Under the pieces are notes generated by a model. It was not told the DNA's origin and made no database searches. It saw only the letters and a program-made list of their open reading frames with translations. Below, one piece after another: positions 7,988 through 16,377 of a DNA stretch of 64,000 bases. Position 1 is the first letter of the stretch. Every line of letters starts with the position of its first letter. The translations under genes were made by a program, and so were the position numbers. Source of the DNA: RUG572 sp051884915 (GTDB lineage: Bacteria > Verrucomicrobiota > Kiritimatiellia > RFP12 > UBA1067); the NCBI GenBank assembly GCA_051884915.1, contig JBJEWF010000080.1, positions 1-64,000 on the forward strand, in the 5' to 3' direction.

Positions 7988-10405
7988 TCAGCGCAGTTTC
8001 CATTCCAGCACGCCGCCCGAGAACGTCGGGCGGAGCGTGACGGCCAGCCGCACGAACTTCGCCCGGACGGGCGCGAAGGAGACGCTGTCGTAGGCGTCCT
8101 TCGCGGCCGGGAGATCCGCGGTGACGTCCCGCCAGGGCGCGGCGTCGGACGCCTTCGCCTGCACCTTCCAGCGTGCCGGCAGCCGGCACTCCCCCGCGCC
8201 CGTGTCGTCGAACCAGTAGACGTCGACGCCGCGGACGTCCTCCGCTTCGGGCAGTTCATACGCGACCCACTCCTCCGTGCCCCGATGCGGCCAGAACGTC
8301 ATGCGGGGGATCTTCCTGTCGGCCAACTCGCGCGGCTCGACGCCGTCGCACATCGCGCGCACGGCGTCGCCCGCGTGGCAATGGCTCGCCGTCGCCACGA
8401 AGCGCGCGTCGGCCCCGACCGACGCGACGGAGGTCGGGAAGAAGGTCTGGAGCTCCCCGGCGCCGCGGTGGCACCAGGCGAAGTAGGGAATCAACTTCAG
8501 CGTGCAGGGGACGGTCGCAACGGCCCGAATGCCGCAGACCGCCGTCCGGGCCGGCACGGTGAACGCGGGATAGACGTTCCCCAGCACGTCCACCGTCGTC
8601 CGCGCAAACGGGGCGTCGGCGGACACGATCTTGTCGCGCACGCGGCCGGCGTTGTCCGCGCCCTCGGCGCAGTAGAGGACCGGGCCGCATTCCACCGCCA
8701 GACGCCCCCGGTCCGCCGCCACGGCCGCGTGCGCCCGGATGCGGCGCACCGGCATGTTCATCGTCACGTCGACGGTATCGCCGGGCCGCCAGACGCGGTC
8801 GATCACGCAGTACCCCTTCGCGGGCCGGACGGCAACGGATTCGCCGTTCACCCTGAGCGCGAAATCCTCCAGCCGGCCCGGCTCGGTCTGCGCGTAGAGG
8901 TCGCTGGGGACGGGACGTCCCACGCACCAGCCGGGAATGCGCACGTGGAGGGCGAAACGCCGGGCGCCGCCCGAAGGCGCCACCGCCAGACGGACCGCGC
9001 CCGCCCAGGGGTAGTCCGTCGTCTGGACGATCTCCACGTCGCCGCCCGCGAGGTTCAGGCGCGCCGCCGTGGCCACGAACAGGTTGACGTACGCCGCGTC
9101 GCCGCGCGTCGCGTACGCGAACTGCGCGATCTGCGGGATGAACCGCACGACGTTCACGGGGCAGCACGAGCAGCCGAACCAGCGCGAACGCCCGTAGCCC
9201 CCCTTCGACGCCTGCGGATTCGGGTAGAAGAATTCGTCGCCGCCCAGCGAGACGCCGCTCAGGAAGCCGTTGTAGAGCACGCGCTCCAGCACGTCCACGT
9301 ACTTCGCGTCGCCCTGCAGGAGGAACATCCGCTGGTTCCAGAGGGCGTTCGCGATGGCGGCGCAGGTTTCGAGGTAGGCGCCGTCGTTCGGCAGTTCGTA
9401 GTTGGCGCCGAACGCCTCGCCCTGCGGCCGCGCGCCGATGCCGCCGTTGAGATGCAGCTTCTTCCCCACGACGTTTTCCCAGATGGCCGAAATGGCCGCC
9501 GCGTAGGCGCCGTCGCCCGTCAGGGCGGCGACGTCGGCCATGCCGCAGTAGAGATAGCCCGCGCGCACGGCGTGCCCCACGGCCTCGCGCTGCCGGACGA
9601 CGGGCAGATGGTTCTGGGAATAGGCGCCCGCCATCGCCATCTCGTTCCCCGCGTCGCGCGCGCCGGCCCCGGCGCCCCGCCGGTCGAGGAAGTGCCTGGC
9701 GAGCTTCAGGTAGCGCGCCTCGCCCGTGACCCGGTAGAGCTTGCAGAGGGCGAGTTCGATCTCCTCGTGCCCGGGGACGGACGCGAGCTGCGTCGGGCCG
9801 GGTCCGAACACGCGATCGACGAGGTCGGCGCTGCGGACGGCCACGTCGAGCAGCGTCCGCTTGCCCGTGGCCTGGTAGTGGGCGACGGCGGCCTCGTACA
9901 TGTGGCCGACGTTGTAGAGCTCGTGGCTGGACGAACAGCGGCTCCAGCGGGTGGGGCCCATCATGCCGAAGTCCGTCCTGCCGTCCTTCCTGCCGGCGGT
10001 GAAGCCCAGCGTGCGGGCGGTGTAGAGGTAGCCGTCCGGCTCCTGCGCCCGCGCGATGTGGGCGATGAGGTCGTCCAGATACGCCTCCAGCTTCGGGTCC
10101 GGATGCGTGGAGAGCGTGTAGGCCGCGCCCTCGATGATCTTGAAGACGTCCGAATCGTCGAACGGAATGCCCTTGAACGCGCCCCAGTCGCGCGCGCCGG
10201 CCGCGATGAAATTGGCGATGCGCCCCGTCTCCTCGCTCCGGCGGAAATCGGTCCACACCGTAACGAGGCGGTTCGTCTCGAAGCGCGGCAGCCAGAAGCC
10301 GGCCGTCACCACGACGTTCGTCATCTCCGCCGGACGGAACGGGTAGTCGCCCGCCCAGCAGACGCCCGCCAGCAGCGCCAGCCCCAATGCCCTCTTGCCC
10401 TTCAT
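7988..10405 (-). CDS. GH127 beta-L-arabinofuranosidase family protein
   Basis: An 805-residue member of the former DUF1680 group, now GH127, whose characterised enzymes release beta-L-arabinofuranose through a zinc-bound cysteine nucleophile. The signal peptide covers about residues 1-18 (ending VCWA). The (alpha/alpha)6 barrel occupies roughly 25-500, with the FKIIEGAAYTL and EPDGYLYTARTLG blocks. The cysteine motif CSCCP at 412-416 supplies the expected nucleophile and zinc ligands. The C-terminal third is beta-sandwich. The ATG at 10405 has GGAGG seven bases upstream. It is the first gene of the GH127-GH92-beta-helix operon, behind an extended -10 element. Related families GH137, GH142 and GH146 share the fold, so exact specificity is uncertain. 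Confidence 0.9.
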   Translation of the reverse strand: MKGKRALGLALLAGVCWAGDYPFRPAEMTNVVVTAGFWLPRFETNRLVTVWTDFRRSEETGRIANFIAAGARDWGAFKGIPFDDSDVFKIIEGAAYTLSTHPDPKLEAYLDDLIAHIARAQEPDGYLYTARTLGFTAGRKDGRTDFGMMGPTRWSRCSSSHELYNVGHMYEAAVAHYQATGKRTLLDVAVRSADLVDRVFGPGPTQLASVPGHEEIELALCKLYRVTGEARYLKLARHFLDRRGAGAGARDAGNEMAMAGAYSQNHLPVVRQREAVGHAVRAGYLYCGMADVAALTGDGAYAAAISAIWENVVGKKLHLNGGIGARPQGEAFGANYELPNDGAYLETCAAIANALWNQRMFLLQGDAKYVDVLERVLYNGFLSGVSLGGDEFFYPNPQASKGGYGRSRWFGCSCCPVNVVRFIPQIAQFAYATRGDAAYVNLFVATAARLNLAGGDVEIVQTTDYPWAGAVRLAVAPSGGARRFALHVRIPGWCVGRPVPSDLYAQTEPGRLEDFALRVNGESVAVRPAKGYCVIDRVWRPGDTVDVTMNMPVRRIRAHAAVAADRGRLAVECGPVLYCAEGADNAGRVRDKIVSADAPFARTTVDVLGNVYPAFTVPARTAVCGIRAVATVPCTLKLIPYFAWCHRGAGELQTFFPTSVASVGADARFVATASHCHAGDAVRAMCDGVEPRELADRKIPRMTFWPHRGTEEWVAYELPEAEDVRGVDVYWFDDTGAGECRLPARWKVQAKASDAAPWRDVTADLPAAKDAYDSVSFAPVRAKFVRLAVTLRPTFSGGVLEWKLR

Positions 10406-10468
10406 CTCTCGCCTCCGCCTTTCCTTTTGAAACGGGGCCCGGCGCTCGTCGCCGGCCCGCCGACGGCC

Positions 10469-10477
10469 AGTATAGCA
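10469..10477 (-). promoter_or_regulatory. extended -10 promoter of the GH127 operon
   Basis: The minus strand reads TGCTATACT, a TGn-extended -10 with five of six consensus bases. It lies 63 bp upstream of the GH127 start. No good -35 is seen, as expected for extended -10 promoters. The predicted leader is about 55-60 nt. Confidence 0.45.
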
Positions 10478-10498
10478 TATCCCCGGACGAAACGGGCG

Positions 10499-10520
10499 GC
10501 GGCGGACCCGGCTCCGCCGC
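10499..10520 (-). terminator. weak hairpin after the DMT permease gene
   Basis: An 8-bp perfect stem (GCGGCGGA/TCCGCCGC, loop of 6) begins just after the permease stop codon. Only a short T run follows on the minus strand, so it may slow rather than stop transcription. Confidence 0.35.
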
Positions 10521-10521
10521 G

Positions 10522-11451
10522 TCACCGGCGGGAGAGCGAATAGAGCACGATGCCCGCCGTCATCAGGAACGCGGCGAACGCGCGGCGCAGCCACAGCGCG
10601 CGCGACACGGGCTCTTCCACGCGGTCCTTCAGGAACCGGCAGGCCAGGAATCCGACCAGCACGGCAATCAGCGCCCGCGTGCTCTGGACCACGTTGCCGA
10701 ACACCGGACCCAGTTCGCCGTAGCAGAAATAGACGCTCGTCATGGCCGCAAACCAGAAGACGGCGAACGGCGAGGCGTCCCTGAACCGGCGGAGCGTGAG
10801 GGCCGCGCCGTCGCCGCGGAGCATGCGCCAGCCGGCGAACGCCGCCGACGCGACGCCGAACGTCATGTACCCCAGCGCCAGCGTCAGCAGCGAACTCCGG
10901 AACGGCGTCGCCCCGTGCTGCCGGAAAAGGCCGATGATGACGACCTGCTGGCGGTCGCAGAAACTGGCCAGCACGATGAACGCCGCCAGCCAGAAACCGC
11001 CCCGCCAGCCCGGATTCATGCCGCCGGAAAAATTCAGCGCGAACACGGCGGCGAGCATCAGCGCGATGGCGAACCACTGGCCCCCGCCCACGGTTTCGCC
11101 GTTCAGCGGCCAGCAAAGGGCCAGCAGCGCCAGCACAACGATCTTCAGGCCGAGCCAGGTGGCGATCTTGCTCGGCTCGACGTGCTCCTGGGACTGGAAC
11201 ATCGAGAGCTGGGTGATCGAGAAGACGGCCAGCCAGCAGGCGTTCGCCCGCCAGATCTCGGGCGCCGCCAGCGCCGAGGCGGGAACGAGGAGAAAGTAGA
11301 GCGGCAGCGCGAACAGCGCCTGGACGCCCTGGGAATAGAACAGCATGTCACGCGGATTGGCGTGACGCTTCAGGAACAGCGCGCTCGCCACATACGAGCA
11401 GCTTTGGAGGACGGCGGACGCCAGCCCCGCGAGAATGCCGAGCGTCGACAT
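10522..11451 (-). CDS. DMT-superfamily (EamA-like) membrane transporter
   Basis: A 309-residue integral membrane protein with about ten hydrophobic helices, typical of drug/metabolite transporters of about 300 residues. It begins LGILAGLASAVLQSCSYVAS and ends in the short basic tail LYSLSRR. EamA-type carriers export or import small metabolites or sugars, and the substrate here cannot be told from sequence. The ATG at 11451 was preferred; a TTG six bases upstream is the alternative, and neither has a clear ribosome binding site. The terminator hairpin of the preceding GGGtGRT gene ends only seven bases before the ATG, so expression may depend on read-through. Confidence 0.8.
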   Translation of the reverse strand: MSTLGILAGLASAVLQSCSYVASALFLKRHANPRDMLFYSQGVQALFALPLYFLLVPASALAAPEIWRANACWLAVFSITQLSMFQSQEHVEPSKIATWLGLKIVVLALLALCWPLNGETVGGGQWFAIALMLAAVFALNFSGGMNPGWRGGFWLAAFIVLASFCDRQQVVIIGLFRQHGATPFRSSLLTLALGYMTFGVASAAFAGWRMLRGDGAALTLRRFRDASPFAVFWFAAMTSVYFCYGELGPVFGNVVQSTRALIAVLVGFLACRFLKDRVEEPVSRALWLRRAFAAFLMTAGIVLYSLSRR

Positions 11452-11457
11452 GGCCAA

Positions 11458-11490
11458 AAGCGGCCGGACGGGCTTGCCGTCCGGCCGCTT
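11458..11490 (-). terminator. strong hairpin terminator of the NifU-like/GGGtGRT operon
   Basis: A perfect 14-bp inverted repeat (AAGCGGCCGGACGG and its complement) with a 5-nt loop lies 21 bp downstream of the GGGtGRT stop. On the minus strand it is followed by TTTTGG. The stem is much stronger than the short T run. Confidence 0.65.
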
Positions 11491-11511
11491 CCTTTCGGGA
11501 GAAGCCGCGGA

Positions 11512-12573
11512 CTACCGCTTCTTCATCGCGACTTCGACGGCCACGGCCACCGCGACGGTCGCGCCGACCATCGGGTTGTTGCCCATGCCGATGAGACCCA
11601 TCATCTCGACGTGCGCCGGCACCGAGGAGGAGCCCGCGAACTGCGCGTCGGAATGCATGCGGCCCATCGTGTCCGTCATGCCGTAGGAGGACGGACCCGC
11701 GGCCATGTTGTCCGGATGGAGCGTACGGCCCGTGCCGCCGCCGGAGGCGACGGAGAAGTATTTCTTGCCGTTCTCGACGCACCACTTCTTGTAGGTGCCG
11801 GCAACCGGATGCTGGAAGCGCGTCGGGTTCGTCGAGTTGCCCGTGATGGACACGCCGACGTTTTCGAGCTTCATGATCTCGACGCCTTCCGGCACGTTGT
11901 CGGCGCCGTAGCAGTTGACGGCCGCGCGCGGCCCGTCGGAGAACGCCTTCTTCCGGACAACGCGGACCTTCTCGGTCTTGTTGTTGAAGGCGGTCTGCAC
12001 GTAGGTGAAGCCGTTGATGCGGGAGATGATGTAGGCGGCGTCCTTGCCGAGGCCGTTCAGGATCACGCGGAGGTTCGTCTTGCGGACCTTGTTCGCGTTG
12101 AGCGCGATCTTGATGGCGCCTTCGGCGGCCGCGAACGACTCGTGGCCCGCGAGGAACGCGAAGCATTCCGTCGCGTCGTCGAGGAGCATCGCGCCGAGAT
12201 TGCCGTGGCCGCGGCCGACCTGGCGGTTCTCCGCCACGGAGCCCGGGATGCAGAACGCCTGGAGGCCGACGCCGATTTCGGCGGCGGCGTCCTTCGCCTT
12301 CACGCAACCCTTCTTGATCGCCATCGCGGCGCCCACCGTATAGGCCCACTTCGCGTTCTCGAAGCAGATCGGCTGGGTTTCCTCGACGATCTTGTAGGGG
12401 TCGATGCCGGCCTTGTCGCAGATCTCCTTGCACTCGAGGATCGACTTGATGCCGTAGGGCTTGAGGGCGGCGAGAATCTTCGCCTCGCGGCGCTCGTAGC
12501 CCTCAAACAGTTTTTCGGCGGCGGCCTTCGCCGGAGCGGCGGCCTTCTTCGCGCACTTCTTCGCACTTCCCAT
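11512..12573 (-). CDS. GGGtGRT family protein
   Basis: A 353-residue protein of the GGGtGRT family, named for its motif, seen here as GGGTGRT at residues 278-284. The family has no established biochemical role but recurs next to NifU-like scaffold genes, as here. The N-terminus is a Lys/Ala-rich low-complexity stretch (about 1-25), then a soluble alpha/beta protein with CFENAKWAYTVGAAMAIKKG, and a Gly/Met/Ala-rich C-terminus. There is no signal peptide, so it is cytoplasmic. Start choice is firm: AGGAGGAA lies seven bases upstream of the ATG. It starts 13 bp after the NifU-like gene and shares its promoter. A role in iron-sulfur or sulfur transfer chemistry with its partner is inference only. 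Confidence 0.9.
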   Translation of the reverse strand: MGSAKKCAKKAAAPAKAAAEKLFEGYERREAKILAALKPYGIKSILECKEICDKAGIDPYKIVEETQPICFENAKWAYTVGAAMAIKKGCVKAKDAAAEIGVGLQAFCIPGSVAENRQVGRGHGNLGAMLLDDATECFAFLAGHESFAAAEGAIKIALNANKVRKTNLRVILNGLGKDAAYIISRINGFTYVQTAFNNKTEKVRVVRKKAFSDGPRAAVNCYGADNVPEGVEIMKLENVGVSITGNSTNPTRFQHPVAGTYKKWCVENGKKYFSVASGGGTGRTLHPDNMAAGPSSYGMTDTMGRMHSDAQFAGSSSVPAHVEMMGLIGMGNNPMVGATVAVAVAVEVAMKKR

Positions 12574-12586
12574 TTTCTGTTCCTCC

Positions 12587-13279
12587 TTATTCCTTGCGCG
12601 GATCGATGTACTTGGCCGCGCCCTCGAACTGCCCGTAGTGGCCCTTCGCCTTTTCCCAGGCGTCGTTCGGGGACATGCCCTTCTTGATGAAGTCGGTCAT
12701 CTTGCCGAGCGAGACGAACTCGTAGCCGACCACTTCACCGTCCGCGTTGAGGGCCATCCGCGTGCAGTAGCCTTCGGTCATTTCGAGGTAGCGGGGGCCT
12801 TTCGCCTTCGTCGCGTACATCGTGCCGACCATCGAGCGCAGCCCCTTGCCGAGGTCTTCGAGGCCCGCGCCGATGACGAGACCGTCGTCGGAAAACGCGC
12901 TCTGCGTGCGGCCGTAGACGATCTGGAGGAAGAGTTCGCGCATCGCCGTGTTGATGGCGTCGCAGACGAGATCCGTGTTGAGCGCCTCCAGAATCGTCTT
13001 GCCCACGAGGATTTCCGACGCCATGGCGGCGGAGTGCGTCATGCCCGAGCAGCCGATCGTCTCGACGAGGGCCTCCTCGATCACGCCGTTCTTGACGTTG
13101 AGGGACAGCTTGCAGGCGCCCTGCTGCGGCGCGCACCAGCCCACGCCGTGCGTATAGCCGCTGATGTCCTTGATCTGCTTGGCCTGGACCCACTTTCCTT
13201 CTTCGGGAATCGGCGCCGGACCGTGGTTGCACCCCTTTGCCAACGGGCACTGGTGCTCAACTTCGGTGGAGTACTTCAT
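12587..13279 (-). CDS. NifU-like iron-sulfur cluster scaffold protein
   Basis: A 230-residue protein related to the NifU/IscU N-terminal scaffold domain, which assembles [2Fe-2S]/[4Fe-4S] clusters on conserved cysteines. Candidate ligand cysteines appear in CPLAKGC near the N-terminus, GWCAPQQGACKLSLNV and TIGCSGMTHSAAMASEI; the last resembles the GC(G/S) turn of NifU. The spacing differs from classical IscU, so this is the divergent form that pairs with GGGtGRT proteins. No signal peptide. AAGGAACACC precedes the ATG. It is the first gene of a two-gene operon, with a near-consensus promoter 35-65 bp upstream. Confidence 0.85.
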   Translation of the reverse strand: MKYSTEVEHQCPLAKGCNHGPAPIPEEGKWVQAKQIKDISGYTHGVGWCAPQQGACKLSLNVKNGVIEEALVETIGCSGMTHSAAMASEILVGKTILEALNTDLVCDAINTAMRELFLQIVYGRTQSAFSDDGLVIGAGLEDLGKGLRSMVGTMYATKAKGPRYLEMTEGYCTRMALNADGEVVGYEFVSLGKMTDFIKKGMSPNDAWEKAKGHYGQFEGAAKYIDPRKE

Positions 13280-13314
13280 TGGTGTTCCTTCTACTTTGTG
13301 GAAGATAGGGCGAG

Positions 13315-13343
13315 ATTATACCATTCTCGGAAAAGGGTTTCAA
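13315..13343 (-). promoter_or_regulatory. near-consensus sigma70 promoter of the NifU-like/GGGtGRT operon
   Basis: The minus strand has TTGAAA (13343-13338), a 17-bp spacer and a perfect TATAAT (13320-13315). The -10 ends 35 bp before the start codon. This is among the strongest promoter matches in the window and suggests high constitutive expression. Confidence 0.75.
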
Positions 13344-13457
13344 GTGATGGCCGCACGAAAGGCCGGCGCGCCGGAAGCGGCCCGCGGCATCCGGCCGGCG
13401 GATGACGCGATTATACACATCTTCGCCCCTTTCATACAATTCAAGCCTTGTCCCGTA

Positions 13458-13466
13458 TGCGATAAT
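13458..13466 (+). promoter_or_regulatory. extended -10 promoter of the Gfo/Idh/MocA cluster
   Basis: TGCGATAAT, a TGn-extended -10, ends seven bases before an in-frame ATG at 13474 and 25 bases before the preferred start at 13492. Transcription would start almost exactly at 13473-13474. Confidence 0.45.
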
Positions 13467-13491
13467 GGCCCGCATGCGGAGTCAGAATCGT

Positions 13492-14928
13492 ATGAACATC
13501 TCAAGACGGAGCTTTCTGGCCGCCGGGGCGGCTTTCGGCATCGGCGGGGGCGCCTTCGGGCGGAGCCGCGCGCGGCAGATCGCCGCCGGGGCGAAGATCC
13601 GCGTGGCGATCGTCGGCTGCGGCGGGCGCATGCAGCAGCTGGTCGAACCCATCATGGCGGAGCGGGTGGTCGCCCTCGTGGACCCCGATCCCCGGATGCG
13701 CGCCGCCATCCTGGCGCGGATGCGGAAGAGTCCGCACGCGGGGGATCTCTCCGGGATCCGCCAGTTCAGCGACTACCGCGAACTCTACGCGAAGATGGGG
13801 GACGCGCTCGACGCCGTCTTCATCGGGACCCCGAACCACCACCACGCGCTGGCCGCCGTGCTCGCGATGCGCCGGGGCATCCACGTCTTCGTCGAAAAGC
13901 CCATGGCGTCCACGGTGCAGGAGGCGCAGCTGATGGGGCGCGTCGCGAAGGAGACGGGCGTCGTGACCCAGGTGGGCAATTTCGGGCACTCCACCAGGGC
14001 GATGCGCCTGTGCGTGGATTCCATCCGGAGCGGCCTCATCGGCGAGATCCGCGACGTGTGGTGCTACGACGACCGCCTCAACTCGATGATGTACCGTCCC
14101 GCGGCCGCGCCGCCGCCCGCGGGCATGGACTGGGACAGCTGGTGCGGCCCGGCGCCGGTGTGCGACTACTACGCGCCGACGGAAGACCACCAGGGCCTCC
14201 ACCCGCACGACTGGCACAGCTGGATCGGCTACGGCAACGGGTCCATCGGCAACATGGGCACGCACATCATGGACGCCGCGTTCTGGGCGCTCGACCTCGG
14301 CAAGGTCGCGCCCGCGACCGTCACCACGCGCGAGGCGGAATTCGCCTGCCCCGGGGCCTGGGCCTGGCGCGACACCATCGACTTCGCGTTCCCCGCCCGC
14401 GGCGACCTGTGTCCCGTCACGCTCCACTGGTATGACGGCGTCTGCCCGGGCATCCCGTACGACAAGGCGCACGTCGACCGGTTCGGCCACGCCCTGAAGC
14501 GCGAGTGGCTGAACCTGCCGCCCGTCCTGCTCGAAACGGAAAGGAAGTGGGGCATCGCCGACAAGGCCCCGTTCCTCAACATGGGCACGCTCTTCTGCGG
14601 CACGAAGGGGACGATCTGGTTCAGCCACCACAGCGCCATCCGCTTCTTCCCGAAGACGCTGGGCCGGGACATCGGGAAACCGAAGAACTTCACCTACAAG
14701 ACGACCGAGCACACGCACGAGTTCTACGCGGCGATCCGCGAGGGGCGCCCGGCGAACACCGGCTTCGACTACTCCGTTCCGCTGGCGGAGACGCTGCTCC
14801 TCGCGAACGTCGCCGCCCGCGCGGGCAAGGGCGCCGTGCTGAAGTGGGACGGCCGGCGGATCCTCAACGACGCGCGCGCGAACGGATTCCTGAAGCGGGA
14901 CTACCGCCCGGGATGGGAGCTGGCCTGA
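13492..14928 (+). CDS. Tat-exported Gfo/Idh/MocA family oxidoreductase
   Basis: A 478-residue NAD(P)-type sugar/cyclitol oxidoreductase. The N-terminus carries a Tat signal (SRRSFLAAGAAFGIGGGAF), implying export already folded with cofactor. The Rossmann motif VGCGGRM lies around residues 40-46; the family EKP motif appears in GIHVFVEKP, and the substrate-domain block NMGTHIMDAAFWALDLGK follows. The start at 13492 was chosen because it aligns with the next gene's start and has GGAG upstream; an in-frame ATG at 13474 directly after the -10 is the alternative. The stop overlaps the next start (TGATG), so the two are translationally coupled. The adjacent gene is a close tandem paralog. The substrate is unknown. 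Confidence 0.88.
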   Translation: MNISRRSFLAAGAAFGIGGGAFGRSRARQIAAGAKIRVAIVGCGGRMQQLVEPIMAERVVALVDPDPRMRAAILARMRKSPHAGDLSGIRQFSDYRELYAKMGDALDAVFIGTPNHHHALAAVLAMRRGIHVFVEKPMASTVQEAQLMGRVAKETGVVTQVGNFGHSTRAMRLCVDSIRSGLIGEIRDVWCYDDRLNSMMYRPAAAPPPAGMDWDSWCGPAPVCDYYAPTEDHQGLHPHDWHSWIGYGNGSIGNMGTHIMDAAFWALDLGKVAPATVTTREAEFACPGAWAWRDTIDFAFPARGDLCPVTLHWYDGVCPGIPYDKAHVDRFGHALKREWLNLPPVLLETERKWGIADKAPFLNMGTLFCGTKGTIWFSHHSAIRFFPKTLGRDIGKPKNFTYKTTEHTHEFYAAIREGRPANTGFDYSVPLAETLLLANVAARAGKGAVLKWDGRRILNDARANGFLKRDYRPGWELA

Positions 14929-16367
14929 TGGTTTCGCGGCGACGTTTCCTGGCCGCCGGGGCGGCGTTCGGCCTTGGCGGGGTCGCCTTCGGGCGGAGCC
15001 GCGCGCGGCAGCTCGCGGCGGGCGCGAAGATCCGGCTTGCGCTCATCGGCTGCGGCAACCAGATGACGGGCCTCATCTGCCGCATGGGCGGCGACCGGAA
15101 CGTCGAGATCGTCGCGATGTGCGATCCCTACGACGTCCAGTTCGACCGGGTGAAGCGGGCCGCCGTGAAGTTCCACGGCTCCTTCGACTTCTCGAAGACG
15201 CGCCTGTTCGCCGACTATCGCGACATGTACGCGGCCTGCGGCGACGAGCTGGACGCCGTTTTCGTGGCGACGCCGAACCACCACCACTGCCTGCCCCTGC
15301 TCCTGGCCATCCGCCGCGGCATCCACGTCTACGCGGAGAAGCCGCTCGCGCTGACGATGGAGGAGGTCGATCTGCTGGCGCGCGAAGCGGAGAGGCACGG
15401 CGTGATCACGCAGGTCGGCAACTACGGGCACTCCACGACGGCGATGAAACTGTGCGTGGACGCCGTGGCGAAAGGCGTCATCGGCGACGTGACCGAGGTC
15501 TGGAGCTATTCGGACCGCGTGAACACGATGCTGGCGCGTCCGCCCAAGGCCGACCCGCCCCGGGGCATGGACTGGGAGATTTGGTGCGGCCCGGCGCCGG
15601 TGTGCGACTACTACGGCCCGCAAAACGGCCGCCCCGGCCTCCATCCGCACGACTGGCACAGCTGGATCGGCTACGGCAACGGCTCCCTCGGCAACATGGG
15701 CACGCACATCATGGACGCGCCCTTCTGGGCGCTCGATCTGGGGAAGGTCGTGCCGGACCGGGTGGACGTGACGGACGTCGCCTGGGGCTGCCCCGGCGCC
15801 TGGGCGAAGCGCGACTCGATCGACTTCCACTTCCCCGCGCGGGGAAATCTGCCGCCCGTCACGCTCCACTGGCGCGACGGCATGAACGGCGACCTGCCGA
15901 TGGACGCGGAGCACTTCGGCCCGTTCATCAACGAGGGCAGGAAGCGCGAATACCTCAACTTCCCGCCGGAGCTGGTCGCGTTCGAGCGGAAATGGAACCT
16001 CGCCAAGGCGCCGCTCGCGCCCATGGGTTCGGTGTTCATCGGCACGAAGGGGGCGATCTGGCATTGCTTCCACAGTTCGCTGCGCTTCTTCCCGAAGACG
16101 CTCGGCCGGGAGATCCGCCGGAACAAGGTCGGCTACCAGGCGGAGGAGCACGTGATGGAGTTCCTGAACGCGATCCGCGAACACCGCGAGGCGAACACGA
16201 ACTTCGGCTATTCGGTGCCGCTCGCCCGCGTGCTGATGCTCGGCAACGCCACGGCGCGCGCCGGCAAGGGCGCGTACCGGTGGAACGGCACGGCGTTCAC
16301 GAACAGCGAGGCGGCGAACGGTTTTCTGAAAACGGACTACCGCCCGGGCTGGAGCGTGAGAGACTGA
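14928..16367 (+). CDS. Tat-exported Gfo/Idh/MocA oxidoreductase (tandem paralog)
   Basis: A 479-residue paralog of the preceding gene. It starts MVSRRRFLAAGAAFGLGG, a Tat signal, then a Rossmann motif IGCGNQM and the EKP motif in YAEKPLALT. Long identical stretches are shared with its neighbour, for example HPHDWHSWIGYGNGS and NMGTHIMDA, indicating tandem duplication. The C-terminal halves diverge more (FPPELVAFERK against LPPVLLETERK), which suggests different substrates. Its ATG overlaps the upstream TGA by one base. It is followed by a third, more distant family member. Cellular site: periplasm, by the Tat signal. Confidence 0.88.
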   Translation: MVSRRRFLAAGAAFGLGGVAFGRSRARQLAAGAKIRLALIGCGNQMTGLICRMGGDRNVEIVAMCDPYDVQFDRVKRAAVKFHGSFDFSKTRLFADYRDMYAACGDELDAVFVATPNHHHCLPLLLAIRRGIHVYAEKPLALTMEEVDLLAREAERHGVITQVGNYGHSTTAMKLCVDAVAKGVIGDVTEVWSYSDRVNTMLARPPKADPPRGMDWEIWCGPAPVCDYYGPQNGRPGLHPHDWHSWIGYGNGSLGNMGTHIMDAPFWALDLGKVVPDRVDVTDVAWGCPGAWAKRDSIDFHFPARGNLPPVTLHWRDGMNGDLPMDAEHFGPFINEGRKREYLNFPPELVAFERKWNLAKAPLAPMGSVFIGTKGAIWHCFHSSLRFFPKTLGREIRRNKVGYQAEEHVMEFLNAIREHREANTNFGYSVPLARVLMLGNATARAGKGAYRWNGTAFTNSEAANGFLKTDYRPGWSVRD

Positions 16368-16377
16368 AAGGGACGGC

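Noticed and set aside
7975..8259. Upstream extension of the GH92 gene to 8259
   Set aside because: The extension is the antiparallel-frame reading of the GH127 end. A signal peptide and ribosome binding site mark 7974.
10406..11116. Upstream extension of the GH127 gene to 11116
   Set aside because: It reads through the DMT permease gene in another frame and would bury the signal peptide that begins at 10405.
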